Source: Euwallacea fornicatus
Taxonomy: Eukaryota; Arthropoda; Insecta; Coleoptera; Curculionidae
DNA: 64,000 nucleotides
Assembly (NCBI RefSeq): GCF_040115645.1
Contig: NC_089558.1
Coordinates: 3,844,001 to 3,908,000 of the forward strand
Direction: 5' to 3'
This document shows positions 23,081 through 35,600 of this stretch, one piece after another (position 1 is the first letter of the stretch; each line of letters opens with the position of its first letter). The translations under genes and the position numbers were made by a program. The notes beneath the pieces are model-generated. The model was not told the origin of the DNA. It saw only the letters and a program-made list of their open reading frames with translations, and did not search any database.

Positions 23081-25339
23081 CAGCGGCGCGTGAACGCAAC
23101 CTGCCATTCATGGAAGTATTGTTGGAAGTATGATGCGAGTGGCTTATTTCACAAATTCAAACCAATTACAGTGATAAAACTGTTTCATGAAGCAAAAAGA
23201 CATATGACAAAAACCTTGTTACGACCATCTGGTTACGACTCTAATCATACCATACAAATGTGCCTAACTGCTTTGGTAACGGTTACAATTTTGACATGAC
23301 CTCCTCTTAAATCCTTAATTTTACCACTAGAAATAGACAAAATAAATCGAATCTGCTCTTTCAGGCTCGCAAAGCGAGGCGTTTTTTCTCTCCGCCCTTT
23401 TTGCTCTGCGAGTTTAACTGCGTTTCGTGACTCTGCCGACTATAATCAGGTTGACGTTGGTATAATAGTTTTCTCCCAACTTTCAGATTTAATGCTATTA
23501 CTCGACGACTACTACAAACAATTTCTTCTTCAAATCCGATACAATCATGTCGTGAGTTCCAGATTTTGGTTCGTCGAAATAAATTCTGTCGAGTTCGACA
23601 CACGGAACACTGAAGACCACAGAAGCGGAACGCTTTGTTGCTTGATCTACTGCCTATTCCACACTTCGAGTCTTTTTTACGCAAAGTTACTCGTTAAAAT
23701 ACGTCACAAACATCCGGGATGTAGCAGTAAACAAGAATAGATACAAAAAATAAAAATTAGATTACAATGAAAACAGACTGATATCGGATAACAGACAATG
23801 TTGGCAGTCTCTGTGGAAACTTCAGATATTACCGTAAACCGCTTTTTAAGTCGCATGTGGTATTTTTTTCGAGTATTCCTGAGCAAGAAAAATTGTAGAC
23901 TTTTAGTTACAACTTGAAATTTAAGGAATTGCTGGAAATGTTAGAGGAAATATGAGGGATAGATAATCCATTGAGAAAATTCCAAAATTCCACATAAAAG
24001 GAAATTTTTTTTGGTAGGACACATAACGATGTACCATATGTAACAAGAATGCCACTGAGTGGTCTCAAAGTCAAATTTTTCAATTTTCCAGGTAGTTTGT
24101 GTGCTTTTCTCGGGCCGTTCCCATGAGAATTGAGCCACGCAACGACCGAATTTCAACGACACTCTCACCTTATTTTTTGGGGTTAAACCTTATTACCATT
24201 TTCCTTAACTACTTCGGTATCATGGTTACGAGAATTCTACCTACATTCAAAAAAAGACAACATTTCCAGATGTCATGTAACCAGTTTGCCAAGAAACCAC
24301 CGACATGCGAATGATAACGACATTCATCATCATTTCGATACCAGGGATCTGATTTCCTGGAGACATGTGATAGTCAGAGAAGATTAAAATTTTATCCAAT
24401 GAATTTGAAGAATGATAATTTTCAATCGTTCAACATGGTCAAAAATTTCATTTCTACCTCACGTTTCTATGGAATCACGGTTGAAGTGTAGCGAGAAAAT
24501 GTATATTATGTTGGTCGCCATCAAAGTGCTGGTTTAAGAAATTAATTGTTTGTTCATTTAATACAGTGAGCAGTTTTGTTAAAAATGATCATTTTGCAAT
24601 TCATCATCGTGAATTTTTCCAAGAAGTGAAGTTAGAATTTCGTTTCGATAGCGATCTGCGCTCAAATTCTATAGAAATGTGTGGGAAATAAAATTTTGGG
24701 CGACGTTAATTAGTGAAAATATTTAATTGGAAGCGTTAATTAGTGAAAAGAACTAATTCCCACCCTCATGTGTTCGGATAGAATCGGGGCTTAGCAGTTT
24801 GTTTCATGGAAAACAAATAATACTGCATTTTTTAAAAAGTAATATCAAGAAATCCGAATAACAATGAAATACAACATTTGTTAAGAATCACTAGTTCGAA
24901 CTTTTTTATTATTCATTTTTCGAAAAAAGTTATTTTTTATAAAAAGTTCTGCACAATCTTAAAGCTGAAAGTAAATAATCAGATTTGACGTGTTCGGAGT
25001 CCTGTACCAGCTTACTTAAAAATATAAATTTTGTTCAGAATTTTTTTTTTGTTAGTTTGTAATCCACTTTTGTATCTTGTTTGTTTAAAACACGATAACC
25101 TTTCGTCTATTAATATGTTTTTATAATATTTACGCAATTTAAATAAGTAATTAATGCACAACAATAATTTACTTTGCTAATAACAACAGAAAAAGAGTTA
25201 GTAATTTGTCCAATTATGTAGGATTATTTACTTTAAAATCGTCCCACTAACACCTTGATATAGCCATCGTCCCTTTCAAAACATTTAATTGTTCTTCGAT
25301 AGTGAAATTTGATATGAGTTAGAATATTTAACCGTCAGA

Positions 25340-25754
25340 AGAAATGTCAGCAAATTTGGTTCCGACAAGGCGGCACCTCACGTCCCAGTACCTTAGCTGT
25401 TAGAGAATACCCTCAAAATATTCTTACTAGAAAAGTAACTCACAGCCATTCAAATGTGTTTTGGCGTGCGAGACTTCCTGACTTAACCCTTATGGATTAT
25501 TTCGTATGGGGAAACAGAAAGTTACCAGTGCGGGCCGTTTCAAGGTTAATCATTTGAAGAGGATCATTTCGGAAACGCGGCAGGTGATTGCTCTAAATGT
25601 GACAATTAATGTAGTAAGAGAATTTGACAAAAGAACGATTAAATATTTTGAAAGAGAGGGTGCCAATGTTAAGGCTTTAGAGGGAAGATTTGAACTAAAC
25701 AAAAAAAACTCATATAGCTGCATAAATTATGAACTGTTTGTCTTTTCCTATTAG
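25340..25754 (+). pseudogene. Degenerate DUF4817-type transposase remnant
   Basis: The reading, with frame changes, gives APHVPVP (25374 on), then FWRARLPDLTLMDYFVWGN (about 25455-25512), which matches the family motif PPRSPDLTPLDFFLWG, including the final Asp. The open frame from 25506 continues with VNHLKRII and NVVREFDKRTIKYFEREGAN, matching the usual C-terminal helices. No TIRs could be traced. It lies about 4 kb before the Psc start exon. Confidence 0.65.
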
Positions 25755-26493
25755 CAAAATAAATGATTGGTTTACATTAATTTCCTATTTAAATTGCAAA
25801 ATTGTTATGAAAACATATTAAAAGGCGAAAAGTTATTATGTTTTCAATAAACCAGGGACTAATGTGAATTATTGAAACTAGGAATGATGAGATTTTCTTA
25901 AGCAAAATTCATATTTTTGAGACAGCTTGTGTACTACGACTCCAAAAATGTGATATAGGATTATTTCTTTAAAGTTCGTGATAATGCAAATTTTTTTACG
26001 AAGAATAACTGTTTTTCGTAAAATTAATAACAAAAAAGTTCTCTATCTGATTCCAATGTAAGTAGGCCCGCAGTACACCGATTTACGCTGCGTCTTCTAT
26101 TTTGCACCGATAAAAACGAAATTTTTAAGTTAATTGGAAATTTAAAAAATCGAAAGTACATTTACAATATTTTACTTCCCTTATAGTATCCGTTAACAAT
26201 AAATTCTAAAAAAAGCCAGTAAAATCTTATTTTCGCAACAACAATGACCTTATAAACAATATTTTCCCCTAAAAACAAATCTAAATCAGGAAACGATATC
26301 GCAATTTTAATCGGTAACAACAACAATTGCGACAACAAATTCATAATAATTATTAAGTCGGGCACATTTTTGTGCAAGGTCCCTTCCTCTCCTTCTCCGT
26401 GCCCTTTTAAATGGCGGGATCAATGAAAGCAAATTCACCCTCAATAATATTTGCACGAACCACGGGTATTACGAGGGTTGAAATGATTTAGGG

Positions 26494-26556
26494 GATGTGG
26501 GATTCCTTCTGCGCAGTTATGTTGCCCTGTTTATTGGCCCTTTAAAACCACGTGGC
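26494..26556 (+). promoter_or_regulatory. CACGTG module, copy C
   Basis: Aligned to copy B without gaps, the last 53 positions share 38 identities. They include CCTTCTGCG, GGCCCTTT (CCCTTT in B) and the terminal CCACGTGGC (26548-26556). The left ten bases do not match. The flank after the core (CAAGGA, then AAATTCG) resembles copy A (CAAGGACGAATTTCG). It is 3.0 kb before the Psc start exon. Confidence 0.4.
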
Positions 26557-27587
26557 TAAGAGTTTTGCAAACCGGTTTCAAGGAAAATTCGCAACTTGGA
26601 ATTTCAGAGAATAATGCGTTGTTAACATTTTGGAATGAGCAACTTTTAATCATTTCTTCCATTCGTAAGGAAGAAAATTGTTGATGGTGTGAAATTTAAA
26701 TAAATTGGTATTTATCAATAATAAATAAATAAAGAAATAGTTACAGATTCATTTTATAATTGTCTATGTAACATTCGTGTCTGGAACATTAGTTTTCCTC
26801 GCCATTTTGGTTTTATGATTATGACTAATAAATGCAGGTCGGATTTGCCAATAAATAATTTCAAAACACTTTTGGCCATTTGAATTTCCAAGACAGGCCA
26901 GGCCCTCTTTAGAAAAATGACCTCAAAATAACGTTTGTTTGATGATTTTCGACATTGCTGTGCTGATTGAGTCATTTCAATGTCGTACCCAGGAAATTCG
27001 TTGTTCCCGAGATTTAAGAATTTGGAATCTAGCATTGAGAAACCACTGACAAGAATTTGTTATATTATTTGATGTGAATTAATTGTACATATCGTTTCTT
27101 CACTACCGTATCTGTTCTCATTGCACATTACACTTTACATGTGTACCTTTCCCTGATGGAGCGTCGATACTAAGATGAAGTAGAAAACGTATTAATGCGT
27201 TGTTCTACTTGTGGTTAATAAATAATTTTCTTGTCAAATATCTATAGAGAATTTCGAAATTTAAGTGAAATCAATGCGAATTTTAATTTAATTTTAAATA
27301 TATTTTCTTCTTTGAAAGATATATCGTTCGTTTACCTGATGTTTTCATTACTACAGATAATTTTAATAACTAAATTGATCACGTTACAGCTTAAAATGAA
27401 ATGCATTTTTCCATAAGTCCAGAGACATATAGAAACTCCCTCTTTGTAGACTTTCCATAGCCCTTACATGTAGAAAAAAGAACGAAACCCACCACCTTTG
27501 CGTTCCATTAAACAAAAGCCTCGAAGATAAAAAGACTAATCCTGACAAAAGCCTATTTACGAAAATCACTGGAGGGTAGTATGAAAG

Positions 27588-27676
27588 GGCCACTCCCACC
27601 TTCTGCGCCATTCTGAGCTCCTGTCTGTGAGCCCTTTCAGGCCACGTGGCGAAGGGCCTACCGACAAGGTCGCCCA
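27588..27676 (+). promoter_or_regulatory. CACGTG module, copy B
   Basis: This copy shares GGCCACTCCC, CATTCTGA, CTCCTGT and CCACGTGGC with copy A and TTCTGCG plus GCCCTTT with copy C, all in the same register. It contains GCGCCATT, a YY1/Pho-like core. It stands at the head of a GC-rich block (27580-27900) 1.9 kb before the Psc start exon. The antisense 97-codon open frame over it (27384-27677) shows no family similarity and is treated as chance. Confidence 0.45.
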
Positions 27677-28129
27677 AAGGACGTAACGCGTATGCGGTTC
27701 AATACCGTTCTCGGAGTAGAACAAAATGTCCTCCGTCCTTCTTTACCCATGAGCGAGAGGAAGATAGTCAAAACCCCGGCAAGCGTTTTGGTTGGTTTCA
27801 AATTAGGGCGCTTTGACGGGTTGTTGGAGGGGGTTGGGCGGCAGAAGGGGGGTATTGACGAGGGTTGCCGGATGGCGTCTTAGCCGAGGGGTGCATGATA
27901 AATGAGTTTAGGGAGATGTGAAAGGAAGCGGAAAAAGATAGGACGAGGATTGCGCTATAAAGGAGTGATGAGTGTGGTTTATTTTTTTATTTCCGGTAGT
28001 GTTGGTATTTGAATAGTTTGACTATAATAGCAAATGTGCGTTTAAAAAAAATGCTATATGCAAGAGCCTACAGAATGTTCATTTAGGAGTTGCTAACTTT
28101 CTCATATCTCCTCTTTAACCATCCAAGAT

Positions 28130-28850
28130 ATAAACTCGACCCGTTGGTTCTTGCAGAACCACTCGAAAACTCCAAATTACAGAAAAGTGAAGAGAAATAA
28201 AATGAAATCATACTTCCCAACTGGAAGAACCTGGAAAGTTTATCTGAGCGTTATCAAAGCCTACATTAGCGCAATCTGTTGAGTTTCTTAAAAGTACTTG
28301 ACAAAACTAACTAGATATCTCCAAAACGTGCAAAAACCTTCTGGAGAGATAAACCAAATTTGAAGTTGTAACTTCCAAACAGAAAATCTTAGAAAGCTTT
28401 TATTAAAGTTATCAAAGCTCTCATGTCTAGTCTTGCAGTATCGAAAATATCGAATTAATCGGTTGAACTGAGAAAAATTGTCTAGAGAGCACTAAAAGCC
28501 CAAAAATCAACTAAAGGCAGATAACAGATTTAGTTATAAAATTGGAACTTCAAAAATGTACGAACTTATAAAAAAAATTCAGTTCATGGTAGTGAAACGT
28601 ACTATTTTTGTTCTTCAGCACATAAATTATCATGTCATCTACTGATTTCTTTGGAAGTAACTACTGGGCAAAACTGACTCCGAAAACTCAGAAAATCCAC
28701 TTGAGATATAATCAACATTCAAAAACAATCCGTTCCAAATGGTCTTAATTTGTAAAGCTTTTTTTAAAATTTTGGGAAGTTTTCCTGTATTTTTATTATA
28801 ATCGTAAAGCTTCAGATTTAGCAGTCAACATGGACCTGGAACCCGAATTT
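28130..28850 (+). repeat. Diverged tandem repeat, period roughly 160-195 bp
   Basis: The block around 28301 (AAAACTAACTAG, then CAAAAACC, GATAAACC, AACTTCCAAA) recurs at about 28472 (AAAATTGTCTAG, CAAAAATC, GATAACAG, AACTTCAAAA) and more weakly at 28668 (AAAACTGACTC). The word GTTATCAAAGC occurs at 28250 and 28408, and ATTATCAAAGC again near 29266. Identity between units is low, near two thirds by eye. It lies in the intron before the Psc start exon. Confidence 0.4.
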
Positions 28851-29549
28851 CGAAAATTGGATTATCTCGCTCGATCTGAATCAATGTTTTGTTATATTTT
28901 GAAAGCTTCAGTTCGACGATTCAGTACGGACAGTTGTCAAATAGTAACGATCATACAAACCGTGCCTTAGAAGAGATAATGATCGTGCAAATCAGGGAAT
29001 TGCCAAAGTACCTCGATTTAGAGCAAAGCTCAAAAATTTAACAATTTGATACACTTTCTCACAATATTTTAATTTTTAAGAAACACCAAACTGGATGTCG
29101 ATTTTGGATGTATTTTAAAGTCTTCGCATTATTCGATATTCGAAAAATGTGTAGCACCTCAAGGTTCTCGGCTAGATCGTGCCGTATTTGAAAATTCGAA
29201 AGTCCATCACAGATTAATTAAATTGGAAATAAAATTATCACCTAAAAAAAAAAATTTATTTCTGCATTATCAAAGCTCTTTTAAATGCATCGAGGTATCA
29301 AAAGTGAAACAGTAATTGTATCGATAATCCGAGCGTGGCCTGCCGGTTCTTGTGGGTTCTTCTCATGCAGGGGTCAGTAGGAAGTGGGCGTACGTTTGGG
29401 AGGGGCCGACCTGGCCAGGCATGACATGGGTACCATGCAACTGGCAGGTCCTCTTTATTATGCATCTTCGAGGCTTTATGATCCATTGATTTTAATAAAG
29501 AATTTCATTCATAACTAAGTTTTTTAAAGATGGATAATTTATCTTTCAG

Positions 29550-29682
29550 GTATTCTAACACGACAAGATGGAGGGTATCGGCAGAAAGAAACTCGTCAAG
29601 GATTTAAATGATGTTTTTATGTGCAAATTGTGTCATGGATACATCGTGGATGCTACTACTTTGGTCGAGTGTTTTCATACGT
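29550..29682 (+). CDS. Psc: Psc homologue exon with start codon: 5' half of the RING
   Basis: The exon follows a pyrimidine-rich acceptor ending in ttcag at 29549 and carries 18 bases of 5' UTR before the ATG at 29568. It encodes 38 codons plus one base, holding RING ligands C19, C22, C35 and H37 (motif CKLCHGYIVDATTLVECFHT). The donor is T|GTAAGT at 29682/29683. Because the exon begins with an acceptor, transcription must start further upstream in at least one non-coding exon. Confidence 0.93.
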
Positions 29683-32600
29683 GTAAGTTACTATTTTGGT
29701 ATTTATTTTTATTTTAAGCCGCGCCCTGTGTCTATGGATCTACAGCAACCTATTTTCATTATCTAACTGGTCCGATTTATTAACTCAGTTAGCAAATGAA
29801 GATGGCTGCTTTAATTATGTAACTAGTTGCGAAATGAAGCCCATTGGGTCATATATTTGGATGGAAAAAATTGTCGCACTACAAATTTGTTTTATTACAA
29901 TTTCAGTATGTTACTTTCACGTATTAATGCTTTTTTGCAGTTTGCCGAGGTTGCATCCTGCGCCACTTTGAAAGCAGCAAAACACAAGTTCAATGTCCAG
30001 TCTGTCCGGCCCTCTACAAGAAGAAATCGCAATGCTTCAGGTAAATTCAATTCTCCCAAAAATCAATGAATATTGGTGTTCTGGCAGTTGATGAATGCAG
30101 CAGATTTTGAAAATTCTCTGTAGATTTTGCGGTTCATATTTTTCGAAAACGCAGATTTCTCAGTTCGCAAACCGTGAACTCGTGTAAGTTGACACACTCA
30201 GATAACATGAAAGATGTTTTTGCCCCTGCCGCTCAAAGGAGCTAAAAGGGGCAGTTGTCAATATACGTCACGATTAGAAATATGTAGGAGATTTAGAAGC
30301 AAAAATCATTGTGTAGGAATCTCGGTTGTTTTGATATATTGAATCAAAAATCGGTAGATTTACCGAGAACTGATCGCAACACTTGCCGATTGATCTAAAA
30401 ATAATTTTCAGAAGAAAAACTCAAGTTTTTCAATTATTTTCTCTTTCCTTCTAGGGCGGACACCCAGATGCAAGCCCTCATCTACAAATCGGTCCCTACG
30501 TTATACTCGAAAGAAATGCAGAGAAGAGAAGACTTCTACCGAAGTACCGGAATGCGTGCAGGCAGTTCTTGCAGCGATGACAGTGTAATAGACAGAGAAC
30601 GAGACATGATGCACGAAATGGAAGAAATGGTATACGACGCCCCTTTAACTGTGACCACCGACTTCAAAGATCGAAAATTGCAGATCTCACTACCCTCAGA
30701 TGGTAGAGCGCAGTACTTCAATCAAGACGACTTGATTTCTTTATCACTGGAGTACTACCGGCCCCATTTGGACACCACTGACATCAGTAATAGTGATAAT
30801 AAAACGGACTCGATTGCCTCGAAAGAGCCTAGTAGTAGTAGTAATAATAGTGCGAAAAACAACGGACTAATTACGAGTGATAATAGTGATAAAGCTGAAA
30901 CGACTTGTGATATAAGGTACCTGCAATGCCCTGCCGGGGTCAACATGAAGCATCTGCAAAAGTTCGTCAGAATGAAGTACGGACTTAGGGTTGATCACAG
31001 GGTATGAGGGATGATTTTATTTATTTGGGAGCTTTTTTTGTTATAGTTCGGTTGCAGGTGGATATAATTTACAAAGGGGAGGTGCTGCCCAATGACTTCA
31101 GCCTCATGGACGTGGCCTATTCTTTCCAGTGGGAAAAGGTGAGCAGTCACATTAATATTAGATTTGAAATAGAAAGTCGTAGTAAAGCGGCCATTAATTA
31201 TCTCGGGAATTCGTGGTCTTCTGGAAACTACATTTACGTGATTGATTATGTGCATTATATCGCGAAACACTTGTCAATCATGAATTGCATTTATTAGGGA
31301 TTGAATGAGAATGTTCTTTGAAAAAAAAGAGCCTTTGATATTTCAGAACCATTGACAATCATCCATTTTAATTGAAATTTTCTCTTCATCGCCGGTAAAT
31401 GCGTTATTAGGCTAATGAAATCGGTTTCAATCGTAATGCACACTTGCTAATATAAACGCCAACAGTAAGTAACGTAAGCATCGTGTTAAGCCATGTCGAA
31501 TTTATTTCAGAATTTTATTTATACACACCCAGGCCGTTTCACAAGTTTTATTATTTGTTATTGTGTTTACGTCACGGTTTATTCGCTTTTATTAGAGTCT
31601 CGTTTCTGCCATTGAGCAGGGGTCTTTTACAATGTTGAGCGTTTTGAAACCAGGTTATTTCTGGTTGACGTGGAGTTTAACATATTAATTAGAGCTCCAA
31701 TTATGATTTATTGTTTCGTGTTAAAATTACAAAGCCCGTCCTGTAGGTCGTCTCCATTAAAGATCTACGCCAATGCCTGCCGAACTTATTAAGAATTTAC
31801 TCGTGCTTTGCGAGCTTGGGAGAAATCCTTTTACGGGCACTGTTTACAATTTTTTCGATATATTTATATATTTTATGCACGAGCTAAACAATGGTCCCCA
31901 CATCGGTTACCGGAACAGGGGCCCGCGTTAAGACACTTATTATCATACTATCACTCAGTACAAATATTTGCCTTATTATAAAATTTCGATACTGCAGCTG
32001 TTTTACTTTATAGGAGCTACACAGTCGTCCGCGGAGTGAAATTTCGTGCAGAATTTTTATTTTTCTGTTAAAAATTATCGACATAATGAATTTTTTGCGG
32101 GAAACGCCTAGGAGTTTTAAATGAACTTTTTGGCCATTCTCGAATTCAATTTTTCTGATTTGCTGGGGAAAGTCGGTCCTTTGCGGCCATGAATGTCGAA
32201 CCTTTACGTGTCCCTTCTTATCGGCGGGGCCAAAAAAATCCGAAAAATAACACGAAAAAATCTACTTCCATGAAAAGATACGAAAATGCCGGTTTTCCGG
32301 GACAAGTCGCGCCATCGACTTTGTAATTCTCTCAAAAATCAGCCCTGACGCGACTGTGGCCTCATCTCCCTCAATTTTTGGTCTGCCGAGTCTCGTTTGA
32401 GGGACATAAACACCGATCAAACTCGAATTTGCCCTAACTGATAACTAAATGCCAAACTTCACGTTTGCGAGGGTAAATACTAGCGGCCTGTAAAGTGATC
32501 CAGCATAATCTCAACAGACAGGGCAATAATTATGTGAATGAATATGCTAAAAGTAAACGTCAATAAATGAAGAAGTAATGAGATATTATAAAATATAAGC

Positions 32601-35600
32601 GACTGTGATATTACCGCATACTCTTCTAGATAATGATCTAAAATTTATAATAATTTTTAATTATCTGGGGGTGATTTGTGATTTGTTGAGCTAAGGTTCA
32701 ATCGACAGATTGATAATGTTTGAACATGTTGGCTGGTTGTTTCTCTGGACGCATACTGTACGCGGACATTACAGTAGCCATCAGAGATCTAAAAATTGCA
32801 AGCGTGCAATTTTTTGGTAAGGACTGTATTGGAGTATTTGACGATAGTTACGTCATCCATTTAGTAATTTCACAATCGTTTAGAAACGGGACAGTTAAAC
32901 CTGTTAAAAAAAGAAACGTTTTCTACACTCCGACATGCGACGAGTTGTACTTGTCTTTTACTAGTCGGAAATTTTAGTTCAGACTATCCATCAGTCCGTC
33001 GTCACAATAACGCTTATTTATATTTGTTGTATAAGCGTATGAACAGAAAGTGATTATGAAACACTGTTGCTGAAATCAAAGTTATGCATATCTACTTGAA
33101 ACGTTCGTGGAAGATAGTTCTTCAGATCAATTCGGTTTCCTTCGAAATTACATACCGGTTCTCATCGAGCCAGTCGGAATTATTCCGTAGTTCAAAAAAT
33201 TCCTTGTCGGTTCGGGTTTCTCGAAAATTACCGAATAAATTTCCAGATCATTTCAGTAAATCCCCCGTCAAGATTCGCCCAGAATTACATGTATTAGGTC
33301 GTGCAGTATGAAATGAGTGGAATTGAATTGAAACTTTCGTTTTTTTTTTTCATATAAAATGTTTTTATAGTCAATCGAAATATGCACCGCCATTATCGAT
33401 ACACTTCTGCCATTTAACGGGAAGTTCATTGATTCCCCTGCTGTAAAAGCCTACAGGCCGGGAGTCGATAAACTCGTGGAAGGCAGCTTTGACAGCCTCG
33501 TCGGAGTTGAAGGTTTTCCCTACCAAGAAGTTATCCAAATTTTGAAAGAAGTGGTAATCAGTGGGTGATAAGTCGGGTGAATACGGTGGATGACGAAGAG
33601 TTTCCAATTTCAATTCCTGTAGCTAGGCCAAGGTGACTTGTGCGGTGTGTAGCTGAGCGTTGTCGTGCAACAATAGCGGTGCGCTTCGATTGACTAATCT
33701 TGGCTGCTTAACCGTCAGTTGCCTCATCATTTCGGTCAGTTGTCGGCAGTAGACATCAGCCGTAATCGATTCACCAGGTTTCACGAAGCTGTGATGGATG
33801 ATACCTGCGTTGGACCACCAAACGGACACCATAAGCTTCTTTTGATGAAGATTTTTTTTCGCACAATGTTTTGGTGGTTCATCTTGATCCAACCACTGCG
33901 ATGAACGCCTGGTATTGTCATATAGAATCCATTTCTCATCACAAGTAACAATCCGATTCAAAAATGGATCGTTATTATACCGGCACAACAAAGAAACACA
34001 AGCTTCGAGACGTCGTCCTTTCTGTATGTCGCTCAACTCATGCGGTACCCACTTGTCCAGGGTTTTCACCTCACCAATTTCAGCCAAATGAGTCAATATC
34101 GTTTTTTTGGTTACACTGAATATTAACGAAAATTCGAACGCACTTTGACGTGGATTCGCTTCCACCACGGCTTTCAGGTGATCGTTATCCACTTGAGTTT
34201 CAGGTCGTCCACGTGGTTCATTTGTTAGGTCAAAATTGCCAGAACGAAATTTCATGAACCAACGAGATACTGTTTGCTGTGAAGTGACTTAAGTACCGAA
34301 CACATCATTAATATTGCGAGCCGTCTGAGCTGTTGTGGTTCCACGGCGGAACTCATATTTCATTAACGCACGAATTTCACTATTTTGCATGGCTGCACAA
34401 AAACTTTTATAAAAATAAAAGTTTTCAATAATTTTTAAAACTTTAAACTTTGATCGAAAGAGGAAGAATGTGCCTTTTCCACATAAAAAAGTCAAGTCCA
34501 AATATAGATTTAGAGTGAAGTTATTCGCAGTTGAATGTGGCATTTCGAGAATCTACTCATTTCATACTACACGACCTAATATTTACTGGTTTTTCAGAGC
34601 TCTTGAAGCTGCTCCAAAATTCTACAAATTTCCTTTCCGATTTGCTCTTTTTCATTTAGGCTTTGTTTCCGTTTTAAGCTTTCTCATATTTTTAATTATT
34701 ATTCCAACACTTGTTCTTTCAAGAAGTTTTATCAAACTCCGTGCACTTTGCCTTCGTCCCAACACTCCGTAAACAAGGACGAACAACCTCGATCAATAAT
34801 TTATACACCGAAACTCCCTCAGCACCCCATTTTCCGCTTTCGTCTCAGCGCATTTCATAATAATTTTATTACGGTCCTAGCTACGGAACTCCTGGAGGAT
34901 TAAACCAAATTGATGGACAATGTCGGGGCTTTGGGAGGAAAAAGTTCTCAACTTTTGCTTTTGACGACATAGTCACGCCAATCTGCTTTGAAATACGCAT
35001 AAATAATCTGCAGACAAGACAACTATTCACCTGTAAGGCAACTGTTACGACTGCGTTATTTTGCATAACTTCCTCCTGTAATTTAATACAACTGTCTACA
35101 CAAAGTAGTGGATATGTGAAGGAAATTCTTCGACGGTAAAAGATGCCATTCGGTGTTTGTTACAATTTCGTAATGGAATTATGTGTAAGTTGCATGGTTT
35201 GTCATCCTATAGAAACCCGATAAAACGCGCTTTTGAATGTTATCTAGCTGCGACGTTATCGACGCACGTTACACAATTTACAGCAAAAATTTGTTATTGT
35301 TATTGATAGCGAATTTAATAGCCGCTATTGTTGTTACTGATAAAATCCGCGAACCTTATTTAGCTGCCACTTGAGACTTGGAAGTGGCCAAGGTTGAGTA
35401 GGCGTTTGTGTTGTCCTCTTCGAAACCTTCAATGCACAGTTCCCACGGCAGATGCCGCGTACAGCACCCACGGCCCGTGTAAGAACACGCGCCGCGAACT
35501 CGGCGCAAGAAGGCGACGTCAGTCGTGAGGTTAGGTTCAAAGTAGCCACTGCTTGTGGTAGATAGATCAAAATATGTTTATTTTTATTTTCTTTGTTTCG

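Noticed and set aside
23361..23684. 107-codon - frame (basic, Arg/Ser-rich)
   Set aside because: I looked for retroelement, piggyBac and host domains and saw none. It is too short and isolated to call.
29298..29486. GC-rich 62-codon - frame near the Psc start exon
   Set aside because: No similarity and no splice logic. It may be regulatory sequence but has no motif that I could defend.
31004..31297. 97-codon + frame overlapping the fourth Psc exon
   Set aside because: It reads through introns 3 and 4. Only 31058-31138 is coding, as the splice sites and the RAWUL pattern show.
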